The notes under the pieces were generated by a model. That model was given only the letters and a program-made list of their open reading frames with translations, was not told the DNA's origin and made no database searches. The position numbers were made by a program, and so were the translations under genes. From Cymbomonas tetramitiformis (lineage: Eukaryota > Chlorophyta > Pyramimonadophyceae > Pyramimonadales > Pyramimonadaceae), in NCBI GenBank assembly GCA_001247695.2, contig LGRX02015419.1, positions 1-11,858 of the forward strand: a stretch of 11,858 nucleotides of DNA. The letters run 5' to 3'. Shown piece after piece: positions 1 to 7,095 of the stretch; position 1 is the stretch's first letter; each line of letters begins with the position of its first letter.

Positions 1-190
1 AACATGACATCAAGCAGGGGAAAAGAAGAGCCCCACCACGAGGCACGAACTCGAAACGAAGGAAGGGTTATGAAATGACCACCCCGAAGTAGACGTCATG
101 TTATCACCTCTGCCAGGCTTGTTCCGGTAACAAGGATTTGTTTCAGGCTACCAGCACGGCTTGACAACACAAGGGATGCTCGAAACGCAC

Positions 191-364
191 CGGGTCAAGC
201 TCAACAATGTCCTGCAGCAGCTTCACTGCTGGGAGGACGGAAGCTCCCGCCTGGAGGTTCCTGATGCAGCGCGCAATGAAGTCCTCCTTGCTGGCGTGCT
301 GCACTGATGCATAATGAGCAAGCGTCTCCTTCAGGGCTCCTGAGTCGATCACTTCCCGCGGCGT
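191..364 (-). other. exon 10 of USP9X-like gene (last one in the window)
   Basis: 58 codons, phase 0 on both sides, after acceptor gcttgcag. It encodes TPREVIDSGALKE, the KEDFIARCIRNLQAG helix and VLPAVKLLQDIVELDP, which align with the IQWIDRFIEEL and VIPALKQIREIC region of USP9X. The donor is GACCCG|gtgcgt. Bases 1-190 are then the start of intron 10, with no feature seen. Confidence 0.82.
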
Positions 365-3300
365 CTGCAAGCCCAAGTTCCCCATCTCCGCACTCGGGAA
401 TGAACAAGCTGTCCAACGCTCGGGATCGGGAGCGTGCCAAACGGAGACCAAGGTCGTCTCTGATGACAAAGCGCGTGTGCGGAGGACTCTTGGGGACTAC
501 TCCTAGCCGCAACCGTCAGCAGCCCGGAAGCTGTGGGAGAGGGGGTTTGCACCACAAATGACAGGCGCTCACGCGCACGTGACGTGTGACCCTGGCCTGT
601 GCAAGAAACCCAGGATAAAAAACCAAACACGAAGCAAGCTGGCAATACCAACATGCGATGAGGGAGCACCTCACGGGAATTGGACATTCGCCAGAGAAGT
701 TCTAGGAGGCGTGTAGCCATAACGCCCTCCTTGTCGCTGTGCGCGAGCTTCTTCGCGAGCTCCAGGATCTTGGGAGTGTCCTCACGGGACGCAGCCATGC
801 TGTGTTCGAACCGATTGAACAAGCTGTCCAACTGCTCGCTGGAAAAGTAACTGTTCGCCGCATCTCCCGACGGAGGGTCAGGATGCCACATGGCTAGTAA
901 AAAAATAGTCAGGAGCTTGGACATGTATTCTTGAAGCCCGCCTCCAAAAGGCTTCTCACAACAGTCGACAGGCGAGATGCACGATACGCAGTCTGCTCGC
1001 GGCCAGAGCCCTGGTCTGACCAAGAAGCAGGCACGGCTTGCAGCAGCGAGGAAGCGCCGTGTGAAGGCCTCGACAAGAGAGAGAGTCGTTCCACAGTGTT
1101 CAATGTACTCACTGTCAGATACGGGGTCCGAACAGATTGCGACCATATCGTGATTCAAAGAGAGTTGAAACAAAGCTCAACTCCCTGCTAGGTCACCGAC
1201 TGAGTCGTTCCTACCGTTTTCGAGGCAAAACATAGAGGCAGGCTTTCACTAGTTGCCGTAAATACTATCGCCCTGCCCCTCGGCATATACAGCTCCTTAC
1301 AGGCACCTGTATATCACTTTTCATCAGTCAACTCCTGATGTGTCGTGCGAAGGAGCCAAGCTGCAGAGCTTTCTATTGTGTCGAGGGCGACGTCGGAGAG
1401 TCCTTCAGCTCTATTCAGGAAAGTATGCAGACCATTGAAATATCCTTGAACCGTCATTCACCAGGGCGCGAGGCCTATTTTTCCACTTCCACTACCATAA
1501 GTGGGAACGCAGAGCACTGGTTCACCCGAGACCCTGTGTCAGCAGACAAAGGCCAAAACAAACACGGCGAGTGGAACACACCGTGCTAGATCTGCAAGCA
1601 TATTAAATATGTTTTGCTTAAGAGCCTCATGAGTGTCCCTTTTCTGCGCCTGTGACCAGATCAGCTCCAGGTAGTCGTCCTTCAGGCAGCCCTCTTCTAA
1701 AAGAAAATGTAGCGCACGTTGCACCTGTCCGACACAGCACCACTCCATCCACTTCCTCTGATACTAAAACCTGGAGGGTGACTTGTGTCTGCGGTTACTT
1801 CAACCATCAGCCTGATGTGATGGTAATAACGATGGTGCAAGAAAGAAGCTGCGAAGTGAATCAAAGTTGCACTAATAAGAAAAAGATCTGGAGCTGTCCC
1901 TCAACCCATATCAAGAAACCTTAGGAAATGCCCCCGAGTGAGATACAGGCTGGAAATAAGTGTGACGAAGAAGATCCTCACATCTGCTTGGCTGCAAGTG
2001 GTGGGATGATGCAAGTACTTACTCTCCAAAGAAAGCAAACAAAGATTTCACTTACACCACGTTGTGACGTGACGAAAGTGGAGTTCCGACTGGTAAAGTC
2101 GCGGACTGCCTGCTCTCAAGCCCTCGTTTCGCTGTGAGGCGGCACAGGCAAGCTATCGTGTTCTATCCTGGTGGGGAGTGCTTGCGAAGCGGATTGAGGC
2201 ATGAAGATATTCAGTTTACCTGATCCACGTACTGCTTTTGGTGCAGGTGCCTGCGCATCACGTGTGATAGGATCGACTGCCCATCCAACCAATCGTTCGC
2301 AGCGCGCACGGCGATAGACCCGTGTCCATCGGGGAGCGCACACGCGTTATCCAGCATTGCGTTGATTTCACGGATTGAGGCCAGCTGCCGAACATACACC
2401 TCCCCCAGTCGGTCGAAGGCAAGGACACAAAGGTCTTTTCCAAGCTTTATATCACTACTTGATAGGATTACAGCTGGGGAGGTGACAAGGTATAAACGAG
2501 ATGCTCCAAAGACTCTTCCCTCCTGCGAAGCTTAGCTGCAGCTGAAGGGCGGATAGTGCGAAGGAAAACACTGACACGGAGTGTGGGGACTCAAAAACAC
2601 TGTTAAACAAACGCCAAAACATGCCGATCGAGAGTGCCACCTGCATGTTAAACGCCTCGTAGCTGCGCATACGGGTGATGAGTACTCTTTGAACGCTGCT
2701 CACAACACGTTGAGCTTCGACGGTGCCGACAATACCTGTATTTCCTCATCGCACGCGCGCCGGGTTAGGGATACTACAGTTTCTGAGCGAAATCAGAGTT
2801 CGGTGGCGTTAGGCCCAGCAGGACGCAGAGCAGATCGCGGACACGAAAACGTCGGGACTGGAAACGTGTTGTCTCAAAGCAAAGGCCGCTTGGCTAAACC
2901 TAGCGCCAGCGCCAGGTATTTTACTTTGGCAACAACGTTTTTTCATCCAAAGGTCACAACTACAAATAGTTCACACAAGAATTTCAACCAGACAGCACCG
3001 CAGTCTAGAGTGTATGCGCACGGAATGGAAGAAGGGAGGCTCCACTGTAACGTGTGCTTGAAATCAAGTTGGAAGCAAGCACGCATTTCAGAAGGTGCAG
3101 TGGGCATGCACAAAGGAGTGTTGCGCGGTGTGCGGCGAGGACAGCCTCCTCGTCCCCAACCCTCCCGAGTTTGCGGGCAAATTACCCGCATAAAGCACGA
3201 AGATGTGTCGAAGCATTTGCGACAGCGCGCTGTATGACGTATCGCGGTTTTTATCGCTCAGCCGCTCAAACTTGTTCTCAAGCAAATCCGTCATAAACTC

Positions 3301-4819
3301 TAGCAGCGCTTCACATGGCTGCAACAACAAGGCCGTAGAGTAGCGAAACCCCAGTCAGCGGAACAATCGCGGAGCCAAAACCGAATCCCAAAGTACCTTG
3401 AGGAAGTGAGGCCCCACCAGAAAGTTGGCTCAAGACTTCAAGCAAGTGAAAGGACCAGCTTTGAAATATGGGGCAGACGCTCCAGAAAACCTCACCTCTT
3501 GAAGTTGTTGGAGTGTGGCAGGCAGCAGTATATCGAGAACCTGTAGCGGAGCACCAGGCGGAGCACCTTTTTAACTCTAGGACGTTTCTTTCAACCTTTG
3601 AGGAGGAAGATACACGCCGCTTGACACAAACGCTAGAAGGCGGACCGCTGAGTTCGTGGTAACCTAGGTCATATTATCCGCCGATTGAAAAGCACATAAC
3701 TATTTTCAGGGCAAATAAAATGCTCTTTTGGGTTTGGACGGCTGTATTAAAGTTTTGAACATGCTAAGTGGACTTGAGTACAGTATACTAAAGCCACACG
3801 CGTTGTGATTGCTCGAAGCAACTTCTTCTGGGTACCTTGCATAGCAGCAACGTGAGCGCCTCGAGGGTGGCAAGGGAAAAGGCCTCAGGACCCCGAAGAG
3901 CCTGCATAGAACCAGCAAAAACAGCTAAAGCAAAAGTTTAGAGGTAGAAACGGAAAAGTGAAGTGAGTATTAGACTTCTCAGACGAAATATACCTGTTGT
4001 AGCAAGTCGAAGCCAGACCTTTGCCCAAAATAGTTCAAAATATAGCTGAGCCATGGAAACCTTTCTGAAACCGGGATGTGATCGGAGTCCGAAAGTTTTG
4101 GCCTGAAGTCAGATCTCGGAGAAGATGACGCGAAAACTTCTCCTTCAATCTTATTCAAAGGCAATGGATTTCCTTTGTGCTTCTGGTGATACTGGGAATT
4201 TTTGTCGAAGGCAAGTGTGAGAGCTCTGAGCAAGGGCAGCCCGTCTTCCTCAAGGGTTGCAGGATCACTTGGTGCTTGCAGCTTGACAACGATCAAGTCC
4301 ATTAACTTTGAAACGGCTTCCAAAATATTAAGTTGAATATCTTCGTTCCAACGCCATAGATTATGGTCATTCAGGCATTTCTCAAAGGCGCTTGGGACTG
4401 CTTCACGGAGGAGGCAGCGAATCTCCTCACTGAAACACAAGCGAGCACAGCGGCCTCAACATCGGTTCCAAGAAACCAAAATATAACAGAATATTGTAGC
4501 GTGATATGTACCTGTCCACATCATGTCCTGCAGTTATAATACGAGCCGTGGCACTCAAGCAGGTTGCAAGCTGCAAGGGATATACTGTCCAGCTTGGGGA
4601 CTTGTGCAGCCCCTCCATAAGTGTGTTGAACTCGCCAATCGGAAAGGCCTCCAAGTCATCAACAATATGAGATGGAGTCATGCACAAATCGTTGTTACCG
4701 TGCGGAAAGTCGGCAACAGTTATCATTTCCTCACTATCACTATAGCCTTGCTCATTGGAGTTATCTTCACTGCTGGTATCCTCGCTCTCATCGTCGCAGG
4801 GCGTTTCTGCAGGGTTCAT
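191..4819 (-). CDS. USP9X/fat facets-like deubiquitinase, N-terminal part (10 exons, partial at 3' end)
   Basis: Assembled as join(4819-4512, 4429-3994, 3619-3596, 3540-3496, 3318-3186, 2684-2641, 2399-2220, 1724-1582, 850-670, 364-191) on the minus strand. This gives 1668 coding bases (556 codons) with no stop, and every intron starts GT and ends AG. The protein runs collinear with my recollection of the N-terminal helical-repeat region of USP9X / Drosophila FAF, a very large ubiquitin-specific cysteine protease that removes ubiquitin from many substrates. Matching landmarks in order are an acidic start, FPIGEFNTL, AGHDVDSEE, FPWLSYILNYFG, LHQKQYVDQVQRAL, LELIWSQAQKRDTHEA, EQLDSLF, SDKEGVMA and a final block ending in LQDIVELDP. 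The catalytic USP domain lies past the left edge. The ATG at 4819 has A at -3 and an in-frame TAG upstream (4858-4856), which supports it as the start. A diverged USP24-type paralogue is an alternative. Exon calls are by eye; no transcript was seen. Confidence 0.85.
670..850 (-). other. exon 9 of USP9X-like gene
   Basis: 181 bases after acceptor gcgaacag. The first base completes the Arg codon from exon 8; 60 codons follow, with EQLDSLFNRFE, KKLAHSDKEGVMA and LLELLWRMSNSRE. These match the EQLDHLFDCF, RRLAEDDKDGVMA and NLLWNLAHS landmarks of USP9X. The donor is CGTGAG|gtgctc, phase 0. Intron 9 is 669-365 (305 bases) and shows no other feature. Confidence 0.88.
1582..1724 (-). other. exon 8 of USP9X-like gene
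   Basis: 143 bases after acceptor cggacag. It encodes VQRALHFLLEEGCL through LELIWSQAQKRDTHEALK to NMLADLA plus two bases. This is one of the best-conserved blocks, corresponding to the LDNIWAAQAGKHEAIVKN stretch of USP9X. The donor is TAGCACG|gtgtgt, phase 2. Intron 8 (1581-851, 731 bases) is the largest seen; its only notable structure is a palindrome at 1285-1314. Confidence 0.88.
2220..2399 (-). other. exon 7 of USP9X-like gene
   Basis: 60 codons in phase 0 between acceptor tgggggag and donor GATCAG|gtaaac. Landmarks are the ASIREINAML helix, NDWLDGQSIL and LHQKQYVDQ, equivalent to the NEVN..I, AEWIQQNNIL and LHQPQYVEK segments of USP9X. Intron 7 (2219-1725, 495 bases) contains nothing recognisable. 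Confidence 0.85.
2641..2684 (-). other. exon 6 of USP9X-like gene (44 bases)
   Basis: Begins after the acceptor gttcaaagag; TA plus the G carried over from exon 5 makes a Val codon. It encodes LITRMRSYEAFNMQ, matching the L+.ILRLLQISSFNGKM region of USP9X. The donor is ATGCAG|gtggca, phase 0. Intron 6 is 2640-2400 (241 bases). Confidence 0.7.
3186..3318 (-). other. exon 5 of USP9X-like gene
   Basis: 133 bases beginning after the acceptor ttgttgttgcag. It encodes PCEALLEFMTDLLENKFERL and the helical stretch to IFVLYA, then one extra base (phase 1). The donor is ATGCGG|gtaatt. Intron 5 (3185-2685, 501 bases) has no gene I can support; the long plus-strand open frame across it is a chance frame. 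Confidence 0.75.
3496..3540 (-). other. exon 4 of USP9X-like gene (45 bases)
   Basis: Fifteen codons, VLDILLPATLQQLQE, bounded by ctacag and GAG|gtgagg and phase 0 on both sides. It joins exon 5 to give the L.P......PCEALLEF pattern, equivalent to the ALIKPFGQCYEFL region of USP9X. Intron 4 is 3495-3319 (177 bases). Confidence 0.7.
3596..3619 (-). other. exon 3 of USP9X-like gene (24-base microexon)
   Basis: Eight codons, RRVSSSSK, between acceptor tgtcaag and donor CAAAG|gttgaa, in phase 0 on both sides. It was chosen because it is the only split I found that keeps exon 2 and exon 4 in frame, and it fills the position of the R-F-M-S-G-S stretch of USP9X. A competing reading with the acceptor at cttctag gives a plausible peptide but breaks the phase downstream. 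Intron 3 is only 55 bases (3595-3541). Confidence 0.6.
3994..4429 (-). other. exon 2 of USP9X-like gene
   Basis: 436 bases, the largest exon. One base completes a Ser codon and 145 codons follow. It encodes the segment from EEIRCLLREAV to FDLLQQ, with the landmark FPWLSYILNYFGQRSGF matching the WL..LIN.FG...GF motif of USP9X. The donor is CAACAG|gtatat. Intron 2 (3993-3620, 374 bases) holds nothing I recognise; a 70-codon open frame in it has no family resemblance. Confidence 0.85.
4512..4819 (-). other. exon 1 of USP9X-like gene, with start codon
   Basis: 308 coding bases. The first 30 or so residues are acidic and Ser-rich, probably disordered. The exon then enters the conserved block with FPIGEFNTLMEGL and SWTVYPLQLATCL, which aligns with the first conserved helical segment of USP9X. 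It ends GTGGACAG|gtacat in phase 2. Intron 1 (4511-4430, 82 bases) ends in a good pyrimidine-rich acceptor, ttgtgtttcag. Confidence 0.85.
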
Positions 4820-5138
4820 GCTGGGTAGTCTGCACCAAATACTAGTAGTTGGCCGCTAATTGCCGACAAATGTAGCCTCAAAACCGCTTTCCTTGCCCTG
4901 CAATTAGTGCCTATTCGGTTGCAAAGGCGCAACGTTTTGAATGAGGGGGAGGGTCAAGTATCTACAGCGTGACACTAAACTGTCAATAATCGTGTGCAGC
5001 TTGCTGCTTGCGTGGGAGCTTGGAGCTTGACGTTGAGCTTTTAAAGTGACTTCTTCTGTCACTCGAACGACGGGCGTGGTTTTTTCTTTTTTCTTTTTCT
5101 TTTCTGTCACTCGACTGACTGTCTTCTGTCTAGTGACT
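4820..5138 (-). promoter_or_regulatory. upstream region of the USP9X-like gene (5' leader / promoter candidate)
   Basis: No coding sequence is supported here. The segment lies between the deubiquitinase ATG (4819) and the retrotransposon end (5139), so the leader and probably part of the promoter fall here or have been displaced into the element. A TTTAAAA run on the minus strand at about 5039-5045 could be TATA-like, but one weak match proves nothing. A 26-base pyrimidine tract (plus strand, 5080-5105) is flanked by two copies of TTCTGTCACTCGA. Confidence 0.35.
5054..5114. repeat. 13-base direct repeat flanking a pyrimidine tract
   Basis: TTCTGTCACTCGA occurs at 5054-5066 and again at 5102-5114, with the T/C tract 5080-5105 between and slightly overlapping the second copy. 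A third partial TTCTGTC is at 5124-5130. This could arise by slippage or be a repeated protein-binding site. Confidence 0.7.
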
Positions 5139-5279
5139 ACAGTGATACTGTTGATCCTGCGGATTCCCCGTAAATCGGATGACCGCCCAGTCACCTTGTC
5201 CGATCCGCTCCCGTTGGGTAGGAATGGCGAGAAAAAGAGCGGAAAGTAAGGCGAAGCAACAAGGCAGCACTCCAGCGTC
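5139..5279 (-). repeat. B2: terminal copy of 141-base split direct repeat
   Basis: Identical to 5569-5709 except at one base (G at 5267, C at 5697), offset exactly 430 bases. It forms the 3' terminus of the element; bases beyond 5139 on the left differ from those beside the inner copy and are taken as host flank. Confidence 0.9.
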
Positions 5280-5568
5280 AGATCGGAGCCTGAGTTGGAG
5301 AACCCATTTTTAAGGGTGGGCGGGCAGGGAAGAAAAATTGCGTTAGGAAACGAAGAAGAAAGACGCAGCAATCGTCAGCAGGTAGGAAAAGTGAAGTATT
5401 TTCACCAACTTCCGACTTAAGAGCGACACTCTGCGACACTTGGACTACGAAGCTGGAGGTGAACCGCCACTTCGCGATTCTTCATTTCCGCGATCCGAGG
5501 AGTGAGATCGGACGATCCGTCTCTTGAATGACGGTCATCACTGATGACGGAAGGAAAGTCGGCGATCA
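5280..5568 (-). repeat. A2: 289-base internal segment of the split direct repeat
   Basis: Lies between the two B copies. In split-direct-repeat elements this segment is duplicated at the 5' terminus (A1). No copy exists elsewhere in this window, as expected if A1 lies past 11858. It holds a perfect palindrome GTCATCA-C-TGATGAC (5534-5548) close to the B1 junction and a short GCGACACT direct repeat (5423-5430, 5433-5440). It has no coding potential that I can support. Confidence 0.65.
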
Positions 5569-5586
5569 ACAGTGATACTGTTGATC
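5564..5586. other. candidate tyrosine-recombinase junction site (10-3-10 inverted repeat)
   Basis: Perfect 10-base arms GATCAACAGT and ACTGTTGATC flank a central GAT. The boundary between A2 and B1 (5568/5569) falls inside this palindrome. Arms around a short spacer are the usual form of a tyrosine recombinase core site. In the outer copy (5139 onward) only the right arm survives; the left arm is replaced by unrelated flank, as expected after strand exchange with a target. Confidence 0.65.
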
Positions 5587-5709
5587 CTGCGGATTCCCCG
5601 TAAATCGGATGACCGCCCAGTCACCTTGTCCGATCCGCTCCCGTTGGGTAGGAATGGCGAGAAAAAGAGCGGAAAGTAAGGCGAAGCAACAAGGCACCAC
5701 TCCAGCGTC
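5569..5709 (-). repeat. B1: inner copy of 141-base split direct repeat
   Basis: Begins 92 bases downstream of the recombinase stop codon (the 92 bases 5710-5801 are unique) and runs straight into A2. Near-identity with B2 is usual for repeats regenerated in each replication cycle. Confidence 0.9.
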
Positions 5710-5801
5710 GCCTCTCCGCCAACACTCACAACCCCCGCCTCTTGACGCCTTTTCACCCCAACTCTCAAACTCGAGCCAACAGAAATTAATAATCAAATTA
5801 C

Positions 5802-6869
5802 TCATACAAATACCCGCACGAATGATTGTGCCGCATTCAGCTCCATGTATTCTTTCGTCGAGACTTTCTCTACCTGCCTTGAGGATGACATTCCCAAGAC
5901 TTGCCACACTTTCATATAATGTCTAGCAATCCTCTCTGTTTTCCAATACGCCTGTCCCATAACCTGCTGCAGGTCGGCTCCTTCAAGGAAAAGTTCAATT
6001 GCTCCCGCTGTCCGAATGCTGAAGAATGTTTCCCCATTGAACAGCCCCGCTTTTTGCAACCAGCATTTGAGGTCTGAATTCATCTGCTTCCTGGAAATCG
6101 GACTATTTTCCACTTTGCCAGACCTGACTGGTCTGAACAAGAATCCTTGTGCAAGGTTCAGACCCAAATTCTTCATCACTTGGAGGTAGTCCTCCAACGC
6201 GGAGATGGGGCATTTAGATTTATCAGGGAGTCTTTTGATTCCGAAAACGTGTTCATCGCCCGAACGGAGTGTCTTCCCCCACTGGTAGTTGAAGAGAAAA
6301 CCGGAGTTATCGGGAAATCTTATGATCCCTTCCACCCTTGTGGCGCCCAGCTCCGCCGGTCTCTTCAGAGCGTATAAGTCCATCAGGATCATTGCCTTAC
6401 ATCTAAGAGTGATGAACAAAAGTATCCAATCTTGTGTCGAGGCAAAACCAGCTGCCTCTGCGTTCATGTGAATCACTAGCTTGTCGATCGTACAACTGAA
6501 AAGTGGTGTTGCCTGATTTGGGGTGATTCTTGCTTGCAACTGTTCATTCCTGGTCATCGTTTCATAGACCTTAACCACCCTACCTGTGCACGGGTTGTCC
6601 GACCCGCCCCTTCCGAAATCCTGGAAGGCACTAGAGAGTCTGCCGATAAGGGAATTCACCGAACTTGCGGCTTGCCTGACTGGGCAACTACATCTTCCCA
6701 GTTGAGGGCACGTGGCCGAATGAACGTTAGTCTTACCGAACTGTTCCAAGTAAATAAGATACCATAAGATGTGTTGCGCTGTACACGAATCCAATGATTC
6801 TGGTGGGGTCATGCAAGCCAGGAATTCCCCGAGGGCCCGCAAATTTCGGAGTTTGGCCGATTGGTACAC
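5802..6869 (-). CDS. tyrosine recombinase (DIRS-type integrase)
   Basis: A 355-codon frame, opening after a TAA at 6908-6906 (12 further codons are open above the GTG at 6869). The first ATG is codon 20 (6812). The enzyme should insert the circular cDNA through a covalent phosphotyrosine intermediate. The N-terminal part (about 1-120) has the helical SAM-like core-binding region and a Cys cluster (C54, C60, C62) followed by SLIGRL, as in other DIRS-like recombinases. The catalytic part shows R170 (LKRPAEL), K199 (WGKTL), R286 (FSIRTAGA), W309 (AYWKTE) and the nucleophile Y318 (RHYMKV). The His of the usual HxxR box is Phe (F283). It follows Pol by about 190 bases in a different frame. A Crypton-type recombinase is the alternative but does not fit an adjacent RT. 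Confidence 0.88.
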   Translation of the reverse strand: MYQSAKLRNLRALGEFLACMTPPESLDSCTAQHILWYLIYLEQFGKTNVHSATCPQLGRCSCPVRQAASSVNSLIGRLSSAFQDFGRGGSDNPCTGRVVKVYETMTRNEQLQARITPNQATPLFSCTIDKLVIHMNAEAAGFASTQDWILLFITLRCKAMILMDLYALKRPAELGATRVEGIIRFPDNSGFLFNYQWGKTLRSGDEHVFGIKRLPDKSKCPISALEDYLQVMKNLGLNLAQGFLFRPVRSGKVENSPISRKQMNSDLKCWLQKAGLFNGETFFSIRTAGAIELFLEGADLQQVMGQAYWKTERIARHYMKVWQVLGMSSSRQVEKVSTKEYMELNAAQSFVRVFV

Positions 6870-7095
6870 ATCCCTGGCCCTTGCTTCCTGGAAGCTCCTT
6901 CGTTCTTAGATGTATGGCGGCCCAGTCAGGGGATTTTCTCAACAGGCTCTTGCCACCACCCTGTTAACCTCAAAATTTTCCCCTTCCCCAAAAGTTACAG
7001 GCGTTCAACAATTTATTTTCCAGGGTAAACGGATTACTATGGGAGGCTTATTAATATATCACATGAATTTTGTGTTTTTGGAATACGAAGTGTTT
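6870..7095 (-). other. spacer between Pol and recombinase ORFs
   Basis: Holds the TAA (6908-6906) that closes the recombinase frame upstream and, just past it, an acceptor-like gagcttccag. A minus-strand AATAAA at 7017-7012 lies about 80 bases after the Pol stop and could be a poly(A) signal or chance. No gene is supported. Confidence 0.4.

Noticed and set aside
349..1173. A 274-codon minus-strand open frame running through exon 9 and parts of introns 8 and 9
   Set aside because: Only residues matching 850-670 resemble USP9X; the frame leaves the conserved reading frame at exon 10, and clear splice sites bracket the conserved part. The rest is intron that happens to be open.
2581..3237. A 218-codon plus-strand open frame
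   Set aside because: It lies opposite exon 6, intron 5 and part of exon 5 of the deubiquitinase, with no recognisable domain. It is taken as a chance frame.
3379..3470. A further coding-looking stretch in intron 4 (reading SWSFHLLEVLSQLSGG) with a CTCAAG|gtactt donor
   Set aside because: Including it would put exon 5 into a frame with an immediate stop, and the USP9X alignment has no room for it between exons 4 and 5.
5139..5709. Reading the two 141-base copies as LTRs or a simple tandem duplication
   Set aside because: Both copies lie on the same side of the ORFs and no copy flanks the other side within view; a tyrosine recombinase is present rather than a DDE integrase, and the junction palindrome fits split repeats better.
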